DNA of 64,000 nucleotides from JAHDCJ01 sp039028895 (GTDB taxonomy: Bacteria; Bacteroidota; Bacteroidia; Chitinophagales; Saprospiraceae): contig JBCCHF010000002.1 of the NCBI GenBank assembly GCA_039028895.1, positions 1 to 64,000 on the forward strand, in the 5' to 3' direction. Below, piece after piece: positions 43,966-52,171 of this stretch (the first letter of the stretch is position 1; the number at the start of each line of letters is the position of its first letter). The notes below the pieces were generated by a model that did no database searches, was not told the origin of the DNA, and saw only the letters and a list, made by a program, of their open reading frames with translations. Position numbers and translations under genes: made by a program.

Positions 43966-43996
43966 TTGATTTATGAAATAATTTGTTTTATTTTTG
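43966..43996 (+). promoter_or_regulatory. Promoter of the glucosaminidase gene
   Basis: TTG at 43966-43968, a 20-base spacer and TATTTTTG at 43989-43996 fit the Bacteroidota consensus. The box ends 30 bases before the ATG at 44026 and lies between the divergent repressor and glucosaminidase starts. Confidence 0.65.
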
Positions 43997-44025
43997 GAGA
44001 AATCAAATCCTTTAACAACAAAATA

Positions 44026-44895
44026 ATGCAAAAACCAAGAGTAAATATACAAAAAGTTGTTGCTAATACAAAATCATTGCTCCATCAAAACCAACCAGGT
44101 TTGTTTTCCAGTAACCAAAACAAAGATGATGAAGCCAGCAATATGAGGTTTATGGTACTCCTCCTACTGTCAGTGCTGGCATTGATATTTATCCTTTGTC
44201 ATAACATCTATACTTTATTCATTATTATTAAAAATGTGATCGTTTTTCAAGTCAGGACCATGACTCTAAAAAAAGCTATTACCTGGTCTAAGTTGGCTGT
44301 TCTTCTATTCGTAACCTGCCTTTTGTTTAAGCAGGAAATTGGGTTAAGCTTTGATAATTCAGGCATTGCTTTCGCCACAAAAAATGAAGATGGAATGCTT
44401 ACCAGCATTGAAGAAACCAACCCTTTTGCCCCGGCAGACCCTGCAAGTCTTAAAGACCGGGAAAGTCTTGATTACATTCGGAAGTTTGCACCAATTGCTA
44501 TAGAAGAAATGAGAGCATACAAGATTCCAGCGTCTATTTCACTGGCACAGGGCCTCCTCGAAAGCCGGGCAGGAAGCAGCAGACTGGCTGTTGACAACAA
44601 TAATCACTTTGGTATTAAATGTTTCAGCAGAAGATGTACAAAAAATCATTGCTCTAACTATGAGGATGATCATCACAAAGATTTTTTCAGGAAGTACAGC
44701 AATGCCGAGGAAAGCTGGAAAGACCATAGTAAGTTCCTTATGAAAGACCGATATAAAGAACTTTTCCAATATGGCAAGGACTACAGACTCTGGGCCCAGG
44801 GTTTATCTGAAAAAGGATATGCAACAGATAAAAAATATGCCTCCAAGCTGATACGGATTATTGAAAAATACCAGCTTTATAGTTTCGACAGTTAA
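44026..44895 (+). CDS. Membrane-anchored glucosaminidase (GH73/FlgJ-like)
   Basis: The 289-residue product has two hydrophobic segments (about 41-70 and 89-102) and a C-terminal GH73-type glucosaminidase domain (about 145-285). PASISLAQGLLESRAGSS carries the probable catalytic Glu179, and NHFGIKC, YATDKKYASKLIRIIEKY follow. The enzyme would cut peptidoglycan glycan strands from the periplasmic side. A shorter product from the ATG at 44260 (MTLKKAITWSK) with a single anchor is possible, but the promoter at 43966-43996 fits the longer form. No phage genes surround it. Confidence 0.88.
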   Translation: MQKPRVNIQKVVANTKSLLHQNQPGLFSSNQNKDDEASNMRFMVLLLLSVLALIFILCHNIYTLFIIIKNVIVFQVRTMTLKKAITWSKLAVLLFVTCLLFKQEIGLSFDNSGIAFATKNEDGMLTSIEETNPFAPADPASLKDRESLDYIRKFAPIAIEEMRAYKIPASISLAQGLLESRAGSSRLAVDNNNHFGIKCFSRRCTKNHCSNYEDDHHKDFFRKYSNAEESWKDHSKFLMKDRYKELFQYGKDYRLWAQGLSEKGYATDKKYASKLIRIIEKYQLYSFDS

Positions 44896-45208
44896 ATAAA
44901 TATTATCCCCGTTACCGGAAAAACAGTCTTCTCCTGGTACAACATCCTTACGCAGGCTAACAAGATTTTTTTTCAATTTTCTATTTTTTTTACTCTTTTC
45001 CCACCAAAATTGTCACACCCTGCATCTCTGTCTATGAATTTAATCTGCAAATGAAGCGTTAATTAAACAACCCATTTTGATTAAAACCTGGACTTTTATC
45101 ATCGAATTTCGAATTTCAAAGTCCGGAAACTCGTGAAAAACTGTAATTTTAAATGCTTTACCCTACTTGGGATTGGGCATCTGAAATGACCCCAACCATA
45201 AATGACTT
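44896..45208 (+). other. 313-base intergenic region before the ECF sigma gene
   Basis: AT-rich with no convincing coding frame, RNA gene or terminator hairpin. TAATCTGC near 45040-45047 is two bases away from the promoter box and is not convincing. The region presumably holds the regulated promoter of the sigma-factor operon. Confidence 0.5.
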
Positions 45209-45745
45209 GTGACAGAAGCTGAACTAATAGAACAATGTAAACGGGAAAACCGGAAGGCTCAGCAAATCATGTATGATCGCTATGCCCCTAAAATGTATGG
45301 CATCTGCAAACGATATGTGAAAAACCGAGAAGATGCAGAAGATGTGCTGGTTGAAGGCTTTTATAAAGTATTCTCTAAACTGCGCAGTTTCCAGGGAAAA
45401 GGTAGCTTTGAGGGTTGGATGAGAAGGATCATGGTAAATGAATCCCTGATGTTTCTCAGAAAACAACACAATTTTCAAATAAGCCTTGAGGTAAGCAATA
45501 TTGAAGTGAAAACTGAGATAACTGCTCAAGATAGACTTGAGGAGCAGGATATTCTCGAACTACTGAAGAAGTTACCAACCGGTTACCGCACAATATTCAA
45601 TCTTTATGTAATTGAGGGATACAAACACCGTGAGATCGCAGAGATACTCGGAATAAGTATCAATACTTCAAAATCGCAACTTATTCTTGCAAAAGAGAAG
45701 ATGCGGAAATTAATTCAACAAAATCAGTACCCTAGCGTAGGGTAA
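45209..45745 (+). CDS. ECF-type RNA polymerase sigma factor
   Basis: The 178-residue protein has sigma region 2 (residues 15-80, KAQQIMYDRYAPKMYGICKR, NREDAEDVLVEGFYKVF, FEGWMRRIMVNESL) and region 4 (about 115-170, LPTGYRTIFNLYVIEGYKHREIAEILGISINTSKSQL). It directs RNA polymerase to alternative promoters. The start is GTG at 45209, the only reasonable one before region 2. It is followed five bases later by a membrane protein with anti-sigma traits, the usual pairing in Bacteroidota. Confidence 0.95.
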   Translation: MTEAELIEQCKRENRKAQQIMYDRYAPKMYGICKRYVKNREDAEDVLVEGFYKVFSKLRSFQGKGSFEGWMRRIMVNESLMFLRKQHNFQISLEVSNIEVKTEITAQDRLEEQDILELLKKLPTGYRTIFNLYVIEGYKHREIAEILGISINTSKSQLILAKEKMRKLIQQNQYPSVG

Positions 45746-45750
45746 TTAAT

Positions 45751-47340
45751 ATGAAAAGGGACGAAGATATATTCAATATTTTCAGGAAAGACCAGGGGAA
45801 GCTTGATGAAATGCCCTCTCCAAGAGCGTGGAATCGCCTGGAGAAAAAGCTAAATGCCCGGCATAAAAAGCAAAGGAAGGTATTTTACTTCCAGGCTTTG
45901 GCCGCTGCATCCCTGGCTTTGTTGTTAGCCATGGTTACGGCATTATCATTCTTTGAAAACCAAACAGATAACCATACAATGGTGGAAGGCCTGCCCCAAC
46001 CAGATGAAAGTACTTGGACGGTTATGGCAGATTCTGATGTTGCTGTGAGAGATTTTAATGATCCTATCATTATGACGCATACCGAGCAAAAGCGGTTTGA
46101 AGAAGAAGATCTAAACTATCACAGACTTAAGAACAATCACATTACAGAAGAAAACCTAGACCCAGGCAAGAAATTAGAGTACAAAAACAATAATATAGAT
46201 CCTGAAAACGATAAAGCCTTCGATGGGTTTATCGCCGAGAATTATGAATCAGTTGACAATGTTGCCAATCTTGATAAAAGAACAGGGCCTGTTTCTCCGG
46301 CCAGTTCATTATCAAAAGGTGAACCAGTTGAAGAAGAATTAGGTCTTTCAATCGACCAGGCCCCTAAAGACAACAGAGGTCTAGCTGAAGGAGGTGCCAT
46401 TGCGGATAAATCCATAAAAACAACTACAGGAGACCATGTCGATTTCCGTTTTGATGAAATTGAGCCCGTTGAAAAACCCGTTGTTACCGAGGCAGATATG
46501 GAAACCATCGATCGAAAAGACCTCCCTGAAATGAAGGTAAAGGATCAGGAAGGATGGGCTGAAACTAATCCTGCCACTTATTTGAGTCAATCAGAAAAAC
46601 TTGAAAAGGAACGTACCGCAGCCATAATGGACTCCAGGAAAGAGGAAATGATCGTCGATGCAGGCAGAAAAGCAACCACCAGCAAAAAGAAAAAACCGAC
46701 AAAGGCCAGGCTTAAAAGTCCTGCCATTGCAGACCAGGCAGGATTTAATAAAAATGAAGAGCGACAGGAACTACCAGCAGACGATGTAGCTTTGGAAGAG
46801 ATTTCCACGGCTCCGGCACCAGCTTCAAACACCATTGACATTAACGCCACCTATAATGCAATCGAATACAGCGCACTTGACAATAATACCAACCTCCAGG
46901 ATATCAGGCTATTCGAATGGCTTATTGGCGAATGGATAGATGATACCGGTGAATCGGCAGAAACCTGGACGAAGAAAGATGATTTAACAATTATCGGGAA
47001 AGGCAGTTTCATGATCAATGGAAATGCTGTATTCACTGAAAAAATGAAGATTACTAAAATCGACGATTCTCTATACTTTATAGTAGCTGTTGATTCCTCC
47101 AATTCGGAAAACTATTACCGGCTTACCAGGTACGATGGCCAGGAAGCGGTATTTGAAAATGCAGACCTGGCTTTTCCAAACCAGGTAATCATTAAACGGA
47201 ATTCTAACGACGATTTTTCAACTATTATGCAAAACAATGCGCCTGCTCAGATCCAGGATACCCAACAAGGGTACTTGCTCAATCGCAACCAGATCACTAA
47301 TGAAAGAGCTTTTAGAAATCTGAAACGCGCTAATGATTAA
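45751..47340 (+). CDS. Anti-sigma-like membrane protein with C-terminal DUF6265 domain
   Basis: The 529-residue protein has a short cytoplasmic part (residues 1-45, with PSPRAWNRLEKKL, the segment typical of Bacteroidota anti-sigma-like proteins), one membrane helix (about 48-70) and a long acidic, low-complexity periplasmic stretch (about 75-385). The C-terminal domain (about 388-510) matches DUF6265 by its LFEWLIGEWIDD start, DSLYFIVAVD middle and VFENADLAFPNQVIIKR end. No zinc-binding anti-sigma motif was seen. It is cotranscribed with the ECF factor and followed 23 bases later by a VWA lipoprotein. Confidence 0.83.
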   Translation: MKRDEDIFNIFRKDQGKLDEMPSPRAWNRLEKKLNARHKKQRKVFYFQALAAASLALLLAMVTALSFFENQTDNHTMVEGLPQPDESTWTVMADSDVAVRDFNDPIIMTHTEQKRFEEEDLNYHRLKNNHITEENLDPGKKLEYKNNNIDPENDKAFDGFIAENYESVDNVANLDKRTGPVSPASSLSKGEPVEEELGLSIDQAPKDNRGLAEGGAIADKSIKTTTGDHVDFRFDEIEPVEKPVVTEADMETIDRKDLPEMKVKDQEGWAETNPATYLSQSEKLEKERTAAIMDSRKEEMIVDAGRKATTSKKKKPTKARLKSPAIADQAGFNKNEERQELPADDVALEEISTAPAPASNTIDINATYNAIEYSALDNNTNLQDIRLFEWLIGEWIDDTGESAETWTKKDDLTIIGKGSFMINGNAVFTEKMKITKIDDSLYFIVAVDSSNSENYYRLTRYDGQEAVFENADLAFPNQVIIKRNSNDDFSTIMQNNAPAQIQDTQQGYLLNRNQITNERAFRNLKRAND

Positions 47341-47363
47341 TCCCTAAATAAATACCTCAAATC

Positions 47364-48536
47364 ATGACTAAAACCTTCATGATACTACTCAGTATCACTA
47401 TCATCAATATGGCCTGTATTACACATACAGAGCCTTCTATGGCATCCGCAATTGGCCTTGAAAATACTGATAATCAAGAAGATGACCAAAAAGCTTCAAG
47501 AATCCAGGTCGCCATTCTCCTAGACACAAGTAGCAGTATGGATGGCCTGATCAATCAGGCTAAATCCCAACTCTGGAAAATGGTCAATGAGCTCGCCGTC
47601 TCAAAGAAAAATGGAGTAGCTCCTGATATTGAAATTGCACTTTACGACTATGGTAATTCCACTATTTCTGCAAGTAATGGTTATGTCAGACAGATTATAC
47701 CACTTACACGTGACCTTGACCTCGTGTCTGAGAAATTATTTTCCTTAACCACACAGGGAGGTGATGAGTATTGTGGCAGAGTGATCCAGGAAGCGACTAA
47801 CGTCCTCGAATGGACTGGCAATCACAATGACCTCCAACTGATTTTTATTGCCGGGAACGAACCATTCACTCAAGGGCCTGTAGACTATCGCGACGCATGC
47901 AAAAATGCAATAGAACAAGGCATAATTGTTAACACCATCCACTGTGGTGACTACCAGGTAGGAGTCAGAACAAATTGGAAAGATGGCGCTGATCTAGCAG
48001 ATGGCAAATATTTGAATATCGACCAGGACGATGAAGTGGTCCATATCCCTACTCCATTTGATGATGAAATCATGCGCCTCAATCAATCCCTCAATCAAAC
48101 TTATATTGGATATGGCTCACTTGGGGCTACAAATCTCGAACGCCAGGCCAAACAAGATGCCAATGCAGGTTCTTTCGGGTCAGCAAATACCGTTGAAAGA
48201 GCAGTCGCTAAATCCAAAAGGTCATTATACAAAAATACAGAATGGGACCTTGTAGACGCCGTTGAGGAAGATGCTGAGGTGATGGAAGAACTCGAAGAAG
48301 AACAGCTTCCTGAAGAAATGCGCAATATGTCAGCCGAAGAGCGTAAAGCTTATGTTGAAGAAAAGGCGGAAGAAAGAAGCAAAATTCAAGATGAAATTAA
48401 CGAGCTTGACAAAAAAAGAAAAGCCTTCATCTCTGAAGAAAGAAAAACAAATGCTGAAAAGTTAACGCTTGATAATGTTATGCTGGAAACAGTAAGATCA
48501 CAGGCAAAGGAAAAAAACTTCAAATTTGAGGAGTAG
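47364..48536 (+). CDS. VWA-domain lipoprotein
   Basis: The 390-residue product has a signal ending in INMAC (Cys18 lipidation) and a von Willebrand A domain (about 45-240). The metal-ion site DTSSS begins at Asp54; TTQGGDEYCGR and LIFIAGNEPFTQGP follow at the later site positions. The C-terminal 110 residues are highly charged coiled coil. VWA domains bind partner proteins through the metal ion. It ends the sigma-factor operon, followed by a strong terminator. An exported, membrane-tethered binding role is inferred. Confidence 0.9.
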   Translation: MTKTFMILLSITIINMACITHTEPSMASAIGLENTDNQEDDQKASRIQVAILLDTSSSMDGLINQAKSQLWKMVNELAVSKKNGVAPDIEIALYDYGNSTISASNGYVRQIIPLTRDLDLVSEKLFSLTTQGGDEYCGRVIQEATNVLEWTGNHNDLQLIFIAGNEPFTQGPVDYRDACKNAIEQGIIVNTIHCGDYQVGVRTNWKDGADLADGKYLNIDQDDEVVHIPTPFDDEIMRLNQSLNQTYIGYGSLGATNLERQAKQDANAGSFGSANTVERAVAKSKRSLYKNTEWDLVDAVEEDAEVMEELEEEQLPEEMRNMSAEERKAYVEEKAEERSKIQDEINELDKKRKAFISEERKTNAEKLTLDNVMLETVRSQAKEKNFKFEE

Positions 48537-48556
48537 TTTAAGGTTTTTTAGAAAGC

Positions 48557-48597
48557 AAAAAGGACAACGGTATTTCCATCGTTGTCCTTTTTCTTTT
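48557..48597 (+). terminator. Terminator of the sigma - anti-sigma - VWA operon
   Basis: A 13-bp perfect inverted repeat (48557-48569 with 48580-48592, core GGACAACG/CGTTGTCC, loop 10 bases) is followed by a T-rich tract. Confidence 0.93.
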
Positions 48598-48617
48598 TAT
48601 ACCTGTTAATACATTTA

Positions 48618-49568
48618 TCAGGAACTTACTTTTCCATCTTCAACATAAGACTCTCCATCAAACTGGTAAAGCGTTTCACTGGCCTTATAAATAATCTCTT
48701 TCAGATCGTCAGTCAAATGAAACAATTCCTCCTTCAGGAGAATATCATTATGTCCGTTAGTCACATTAGGCAATATCAAAAGGTTGGTCTCAATTTGTTC
48801 GATGTCGTGCCTATACACATGATTTGGGATCATCATCCCTATCTCCACAAGATCTTCATTCTTGGAAGCTAATACTTCCCTGAGTCTAAAGCTGCTATGA
48901 CCACTAAATGAAGTGAATTCCAAAACCTGCGCAATTTCTTCCCCAATAACTTCAAAAATCAGGACTTCTTCATTAAATGAATCAGAAGGTGCATGACGAG
49001 TAACATGTGAAATAGAAAAGAAGAGATGACCATCCATCAAAGGGTATAAATCCGTAGCCTCGGGGTGATTTTCAGCAAGGGTTCCTCCTCCAAATTCAAA
49101 TCTTGAGTTTTCAGTGGTTCGAGCCAGAACTTTAACTGATTTTCCGTTTTGTTTTACAACGAAGAATTCAGATACGCTGGAACCGGGACCATTGACGGGA
49201 GACCAGTGCAATTGGACTAATCTTTGCTTGCTGTCCAACTTATACGCTGTTACCTCTTCAATGGTATGTTTGTCCCCAAATGAAAAATCTTCCTGCAAAT
49301 AGTCTACACCTACAAGGACAGACATCTCAGAGTCAAATACATCTTCGAAATACTCTGGATATAAGACATTAATGATGATATCTTCTTCAACTGGAACGGA
49401 CTCAAGGGGCAGGATAGATTTTTCCAACACTGGGATGTCTTTTTCCAGTGTAGATAATGCAACTTTTACTTCTTCTGATTCTTCTACCTCAGACTCCTTA
49501 TTCTGGAGGCTGCAACTCCATGAAAAAAGGACGAACAAACCAAGGCAGATCAACACGCGGCAGTTCAT
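48618..49568 (-). CDS. Lipoprotein of unknown function
   Basis: The 316-residue product has a signal ending in LFSWSC (Cys19 lipidation), followed by an acidic linker (SEVEESEEVKV) of about 40 residues and a predicted beta-rich domain (about 70-290) without recognisable motifs. I do not recognise the family. It is transcribed towards the VWA operon and away from the VIT-VWA gene. The acidic linker resembles the stretch in the anti-sigma-like protein, but that is composition only. Confidence 0.72.
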   Translation of the reverse strand: MNCRVLICLGLFVLFSWSCSLQNKESEVEESEEVKVALSTLEKDIPVLEKSILPLESVPVEEDIIINVLYPEYFEDVFDSEMSVLVGVDYLQEDFSFGDKHTIEEVTAYKLDSKQRLVQLHWSPVNGPGSSVSEFFVVKQNGKSVKVLARTTENSRFEFGGGTLAENHPEATDLYPLMDGHLFFSISHVTRHAPSDSFNEEVLIFEVIGEEIAQVLEFTSFSGHSSFRLREVLASKNEDLVEIGMMIPNHVYRHDIEQIETNLLILPNVTNGHNDILLKEELFHLTDDLKEIIYKASETLYQFDGESYVEDGKVSS

Positions 49569-49819
49569 ACAACAAGATACGGATTAGGCATTTCTACAAA
49601 TCTATGACTCAATTAGTTAAGATGCGAATTTCAGAGTTACTTTTTTTCAAATTTTGACATTCTCATGCAATTATTTTGACCTCTGATCCTAATAAAAGTC
49701 ACATATTTTCAATTCACGCCCACCAAAGCGTTATAAGCCTGCATCTCATTAGGTGAAAACGGAGTGGAAACAGGTCCGATTTCCTTTCGGAAAAATTAGT
49801 CATACTTAAATTCAAGACA

Positions 49820-52072
49820 ATGAAAAGAAGCTGGGTATTCATCTTCGTACTTTGTATTTTCTTACCCTTTACAGGAATGGCTGGAGGTTTTATTATTGTA
49901 GTTCCTGACAAACATCAAAATCCGGATGTTATCCGTCCGCCAAGACCCGATTTACCAAACCCAAATCTCTTTCCGCTTGAAGTAAGATCTAATCAGGTTG
50001 AAACCAAAATTAAAGGACAGTCCGCCAACACATCCATCAAACAGGTTTTTTACAATCCCACTAATAGACAACTTGAAGGCTATTTTCTTTTTCCTATTCC
50101 TGAAAATGCCGTGATTGGGAAATTTACAATGCTTGTAAATGGCGTTGAAACAGAAGCCGAAATGTTAGATGCCCAAAAAGCCAAAAAGATTTATGAGGAT
50201 ATTGTTAGAAGAGCAAAAGACCCTGCCCTGCTTGAATATTACAACAAGGGATTATTCAGGGTCAGGATTTTTCCTATTCTCCCAAGATCTGAACAACGCA
50301 TTAGCCTTTCCTACACAGAAACACTGAAAAAAGAGGATGGTACAATTGAATATACATTTCCACTTAATACCGAAAAATATTCTGCCAAGCCGCTCAACCA
50401 GGTCAGTTTCAAGATTGATATAGATTCACCTCAACAATTAAAAAATGTATTTTGCCCTACCCACGAAGTAGAAGTGAATCGCAAAACTGAAAACCGGGCA
50501 ACGGTCGGCTACGAAGCCACCCAGGTCAGGTCAGACAGAGATTTTAAGCTATACTATAGTGTGGATGATGGTAAAGTTGGGATTTCCATGCTTAATTATA
50601 AAAATCCGGGAGAAGAAGGTTATTTCTTTTTTAGCCTAAGCCCGGGCTTCGACCAAAAAACAGAGGTTGTCGCTAAAGATGTCACTTTTGTCCTTGATGC
50701 CTCCGGTTCAATGGCTGGAGATAAAATGGATCAGGCTAAAAAAGCATTAGAATTTTGTATCGAAAATTTGAACGAACAGGATCGATTCAACATAGTTCGT
50801 TTCTCGACTGAAGCAACTGCACTCTTTGAAGAATTACAGTCAGCGAGTGAAACCAACCGCCGCAGAGCAAGAACTTATGTTAAAGAATTAAGGGCCATCG
50901 GTGGTACAAATATCGAGGAAGCTCTTGACCTTGCCCTGTCAACCGACAAAAAGCAAGGAAGACCTCAGTTCGTGATTTTTATGACTGACGGTAAACCGAC
51001 AATTGGTGAAACAAGTGAAGAGGCTTTACTAAGTGAGATAAAAACCAAAAATACTTCAGATACAAGAATCTTCACCTTTGGCATAGGTACTACCCTTAAC
51101 ACACATTTACTCGACAAACTGACCGCCATGACTCAGGCTTATCGCACTTATGTCTTGCCAGATGAGGACATTGAAATTAAAGTGTCCAACTTTTACCAGA
51201 AAGTAGCCTCCCCTATAATGACTGATATCAAGCTACATTTTGATAAGAGTATTTCTGTTTCTTCGGTTTACCCGAAAGAATTACCAGACTTATTCAAAGG
51301 CTCGAATTTGACTTTGATGGGCCGCTACTCCGGATATGGCGAAGGAACCATTACCCTTGAAGGATATGTCAATGGCAAAAAAGAGAAAATAAATTTTGAA
51401 GTCGATTTTGAACGTAGGAACGAAAGTAACAACTTCATACCACCTCTTTGGGCAGCAAGATGTGTTGGACACCTGCTTGACCAGATAAGACTCAACGGAG
51501 AAAACCAGGAATTAGTCGCTGAGGTTGTCAGGTTGGCAAAAAAGCATGGCATTGTTACACCGTATACCAGCTATCTAATCGTAGAAGATGAACGCCAACT
51601 CGTAAGCAATCGTCAAATTGCTCCGCAAAACCAACTCCTGAGAAACAGGGTAATGGAAGCCCCTGAAGCCGTTGAAGAAGACATAGAAGAAAGTTTCACA
51701 GACCTTAGCAAAAAAGAAGGCAATTCAGGGGTAAGAGCCAGTACTGAAGTCCAGCAATTAAATAAAGCAGACAACCTTGCAGAAGCGAGAACTGGCAGTT
51801 CTCGTATGGAATACAAAGACAAGGCTGGCCACACACAAAACCTCGCAGGAGGTATCCAGAACATCAGGGGCAGAGCTTTTTATAATAATGCGAATGTTTG
51901 GATTGATGCCAACGTTCAAGAAGTCAAAAATCAGAAAGTTAACAGGATACAATTCAATTCACAGGCCTATTTCGACCTCCTGACCAATAACCCGGAAGCT
52001 ATTGACTACCTGGCGCTTGGTCAAAATGTACGCTTTGTTATGAATGATCAAATCATTGAAATTTTTGAATAG
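49820..52072 (+). CDS. VIT and VWA domain protein (inter-alpha-trypsin-inhibitor heavy-chain-like)
   Basis: The 750-residue product has a signal peptide (residues 1-22), a VIT domain (about 45-175, with TSIKQVFYNPTNRQLEGYF and FPIPENAVIGKF) and a VWA domain (about 285-460). The metal-ion site is DASGSMAGDK near 292, followed by GGTNIEEALDLA and FMTDGKPT. A further beta region follows, then a charged tail. The layout matches the inter-alpha-trypsin-inhibitor heavy-chain group found in many bacteria, thought to act in surface or matrix contacts. No T9SS domain is present. A terminator follows that overlaps the next gene. Confidence 0.92.
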   Translation: MKRSWVFIFVLCIFLPFTGMAGGFIIVVPDKHQNPDVIRPPRPDLPNPNLFPLEVRSNQVETKIKGQSANTSIKQVFYNPTNRQLEGYFLFPIPENAVIGKFTMLVNGVETEAEMLDAQKAKKIYEDIVRRAKDPALLEYYNKGLFRVRIFPILPRSEQRISLSYTETLKKEDGTIEYTFPLNTEKYSAKPLNQVSFKIDIDSPQQLKNVFCPTHEVEVNRKTENRATVGYEATQVRSDRDFKLYYSVDDGKVGISMLNYKNPGEEGYFFFSLSPGFDQKTEVVAKDVTFVLDASGSMAGDKMDQAKKALEFCIENLNEQDRFNIVRFSTEATALFEELQSASETNRRRARTYVKELRAIGGTNIEEALDLALSTDKKQGRPQFVIFMTDGKPTIGETSEEALLSEIKTKNTSDTRIFTFGIGTTLNTHLLDKLTAMTQAYRTYVLPDEDIEIKVSNFYQKVASPIMTDIKLHFDKSISVSSVYPKELPDLFKGSNLTLMGRYSGYGEGTITLEGYVNGKKEKINFEVDFERRNESNNFIPPLWAARCVGHLLDQIRLNGENQELVAEVVRLAKKHGIVTPYTSYLIVEDERQLVSNRQIAPQNQLLRNRVMEAPEAVEEDIEESFTDLSKKEGNSGVRASTEVQQLNKADNLAEARTGSSRMEYKDKAGHTQNLAGGIQNIRGRAFYNNANVWIDANVQEVKNQKVNRIQFNSQAYFDLLTNNPEAIDYLALGQNVRFVMNDQIIEIFE

Positions 52073-52122
52073 ATATTAAAGAATTGGTTTTAGGGTAAAC
52101 CATTTTATGGTTTTGGGTTTGT

Positions 52123-52171
52123 AAGCAGTCCTGTATAGTACAGTCACAGGACTGCTTCTTTTCTTTTTTTG
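52123..52171 (+). terminator. Terminator of the VIT-VWA gene, overlapping the CHAT gene
   Basis: AAGCAGTCCTG (52123-52133) pairs with CAGGACTGCTT (52147-52157), followed by a T-rich tract to 52171. The right arm and T tract form the last codons of the opposing CHAT gene. Confidence 0.8.

Noticed and set aside
43215..44895. Prophage remnant suggested by an S24 repressor and a cell-wall hydrolase
   Set aside because: No integrase, terminase, capsid, tail or holin gene and no attachment repeats were seen; the two genes alone are not enough.
44896..45208. Possible RNA gene or riboswitch before the ECF sigma gene
   Set aside because: No tRNA-like T-loop, conserved riboswitch core or strong hairpin could be identified by eye.
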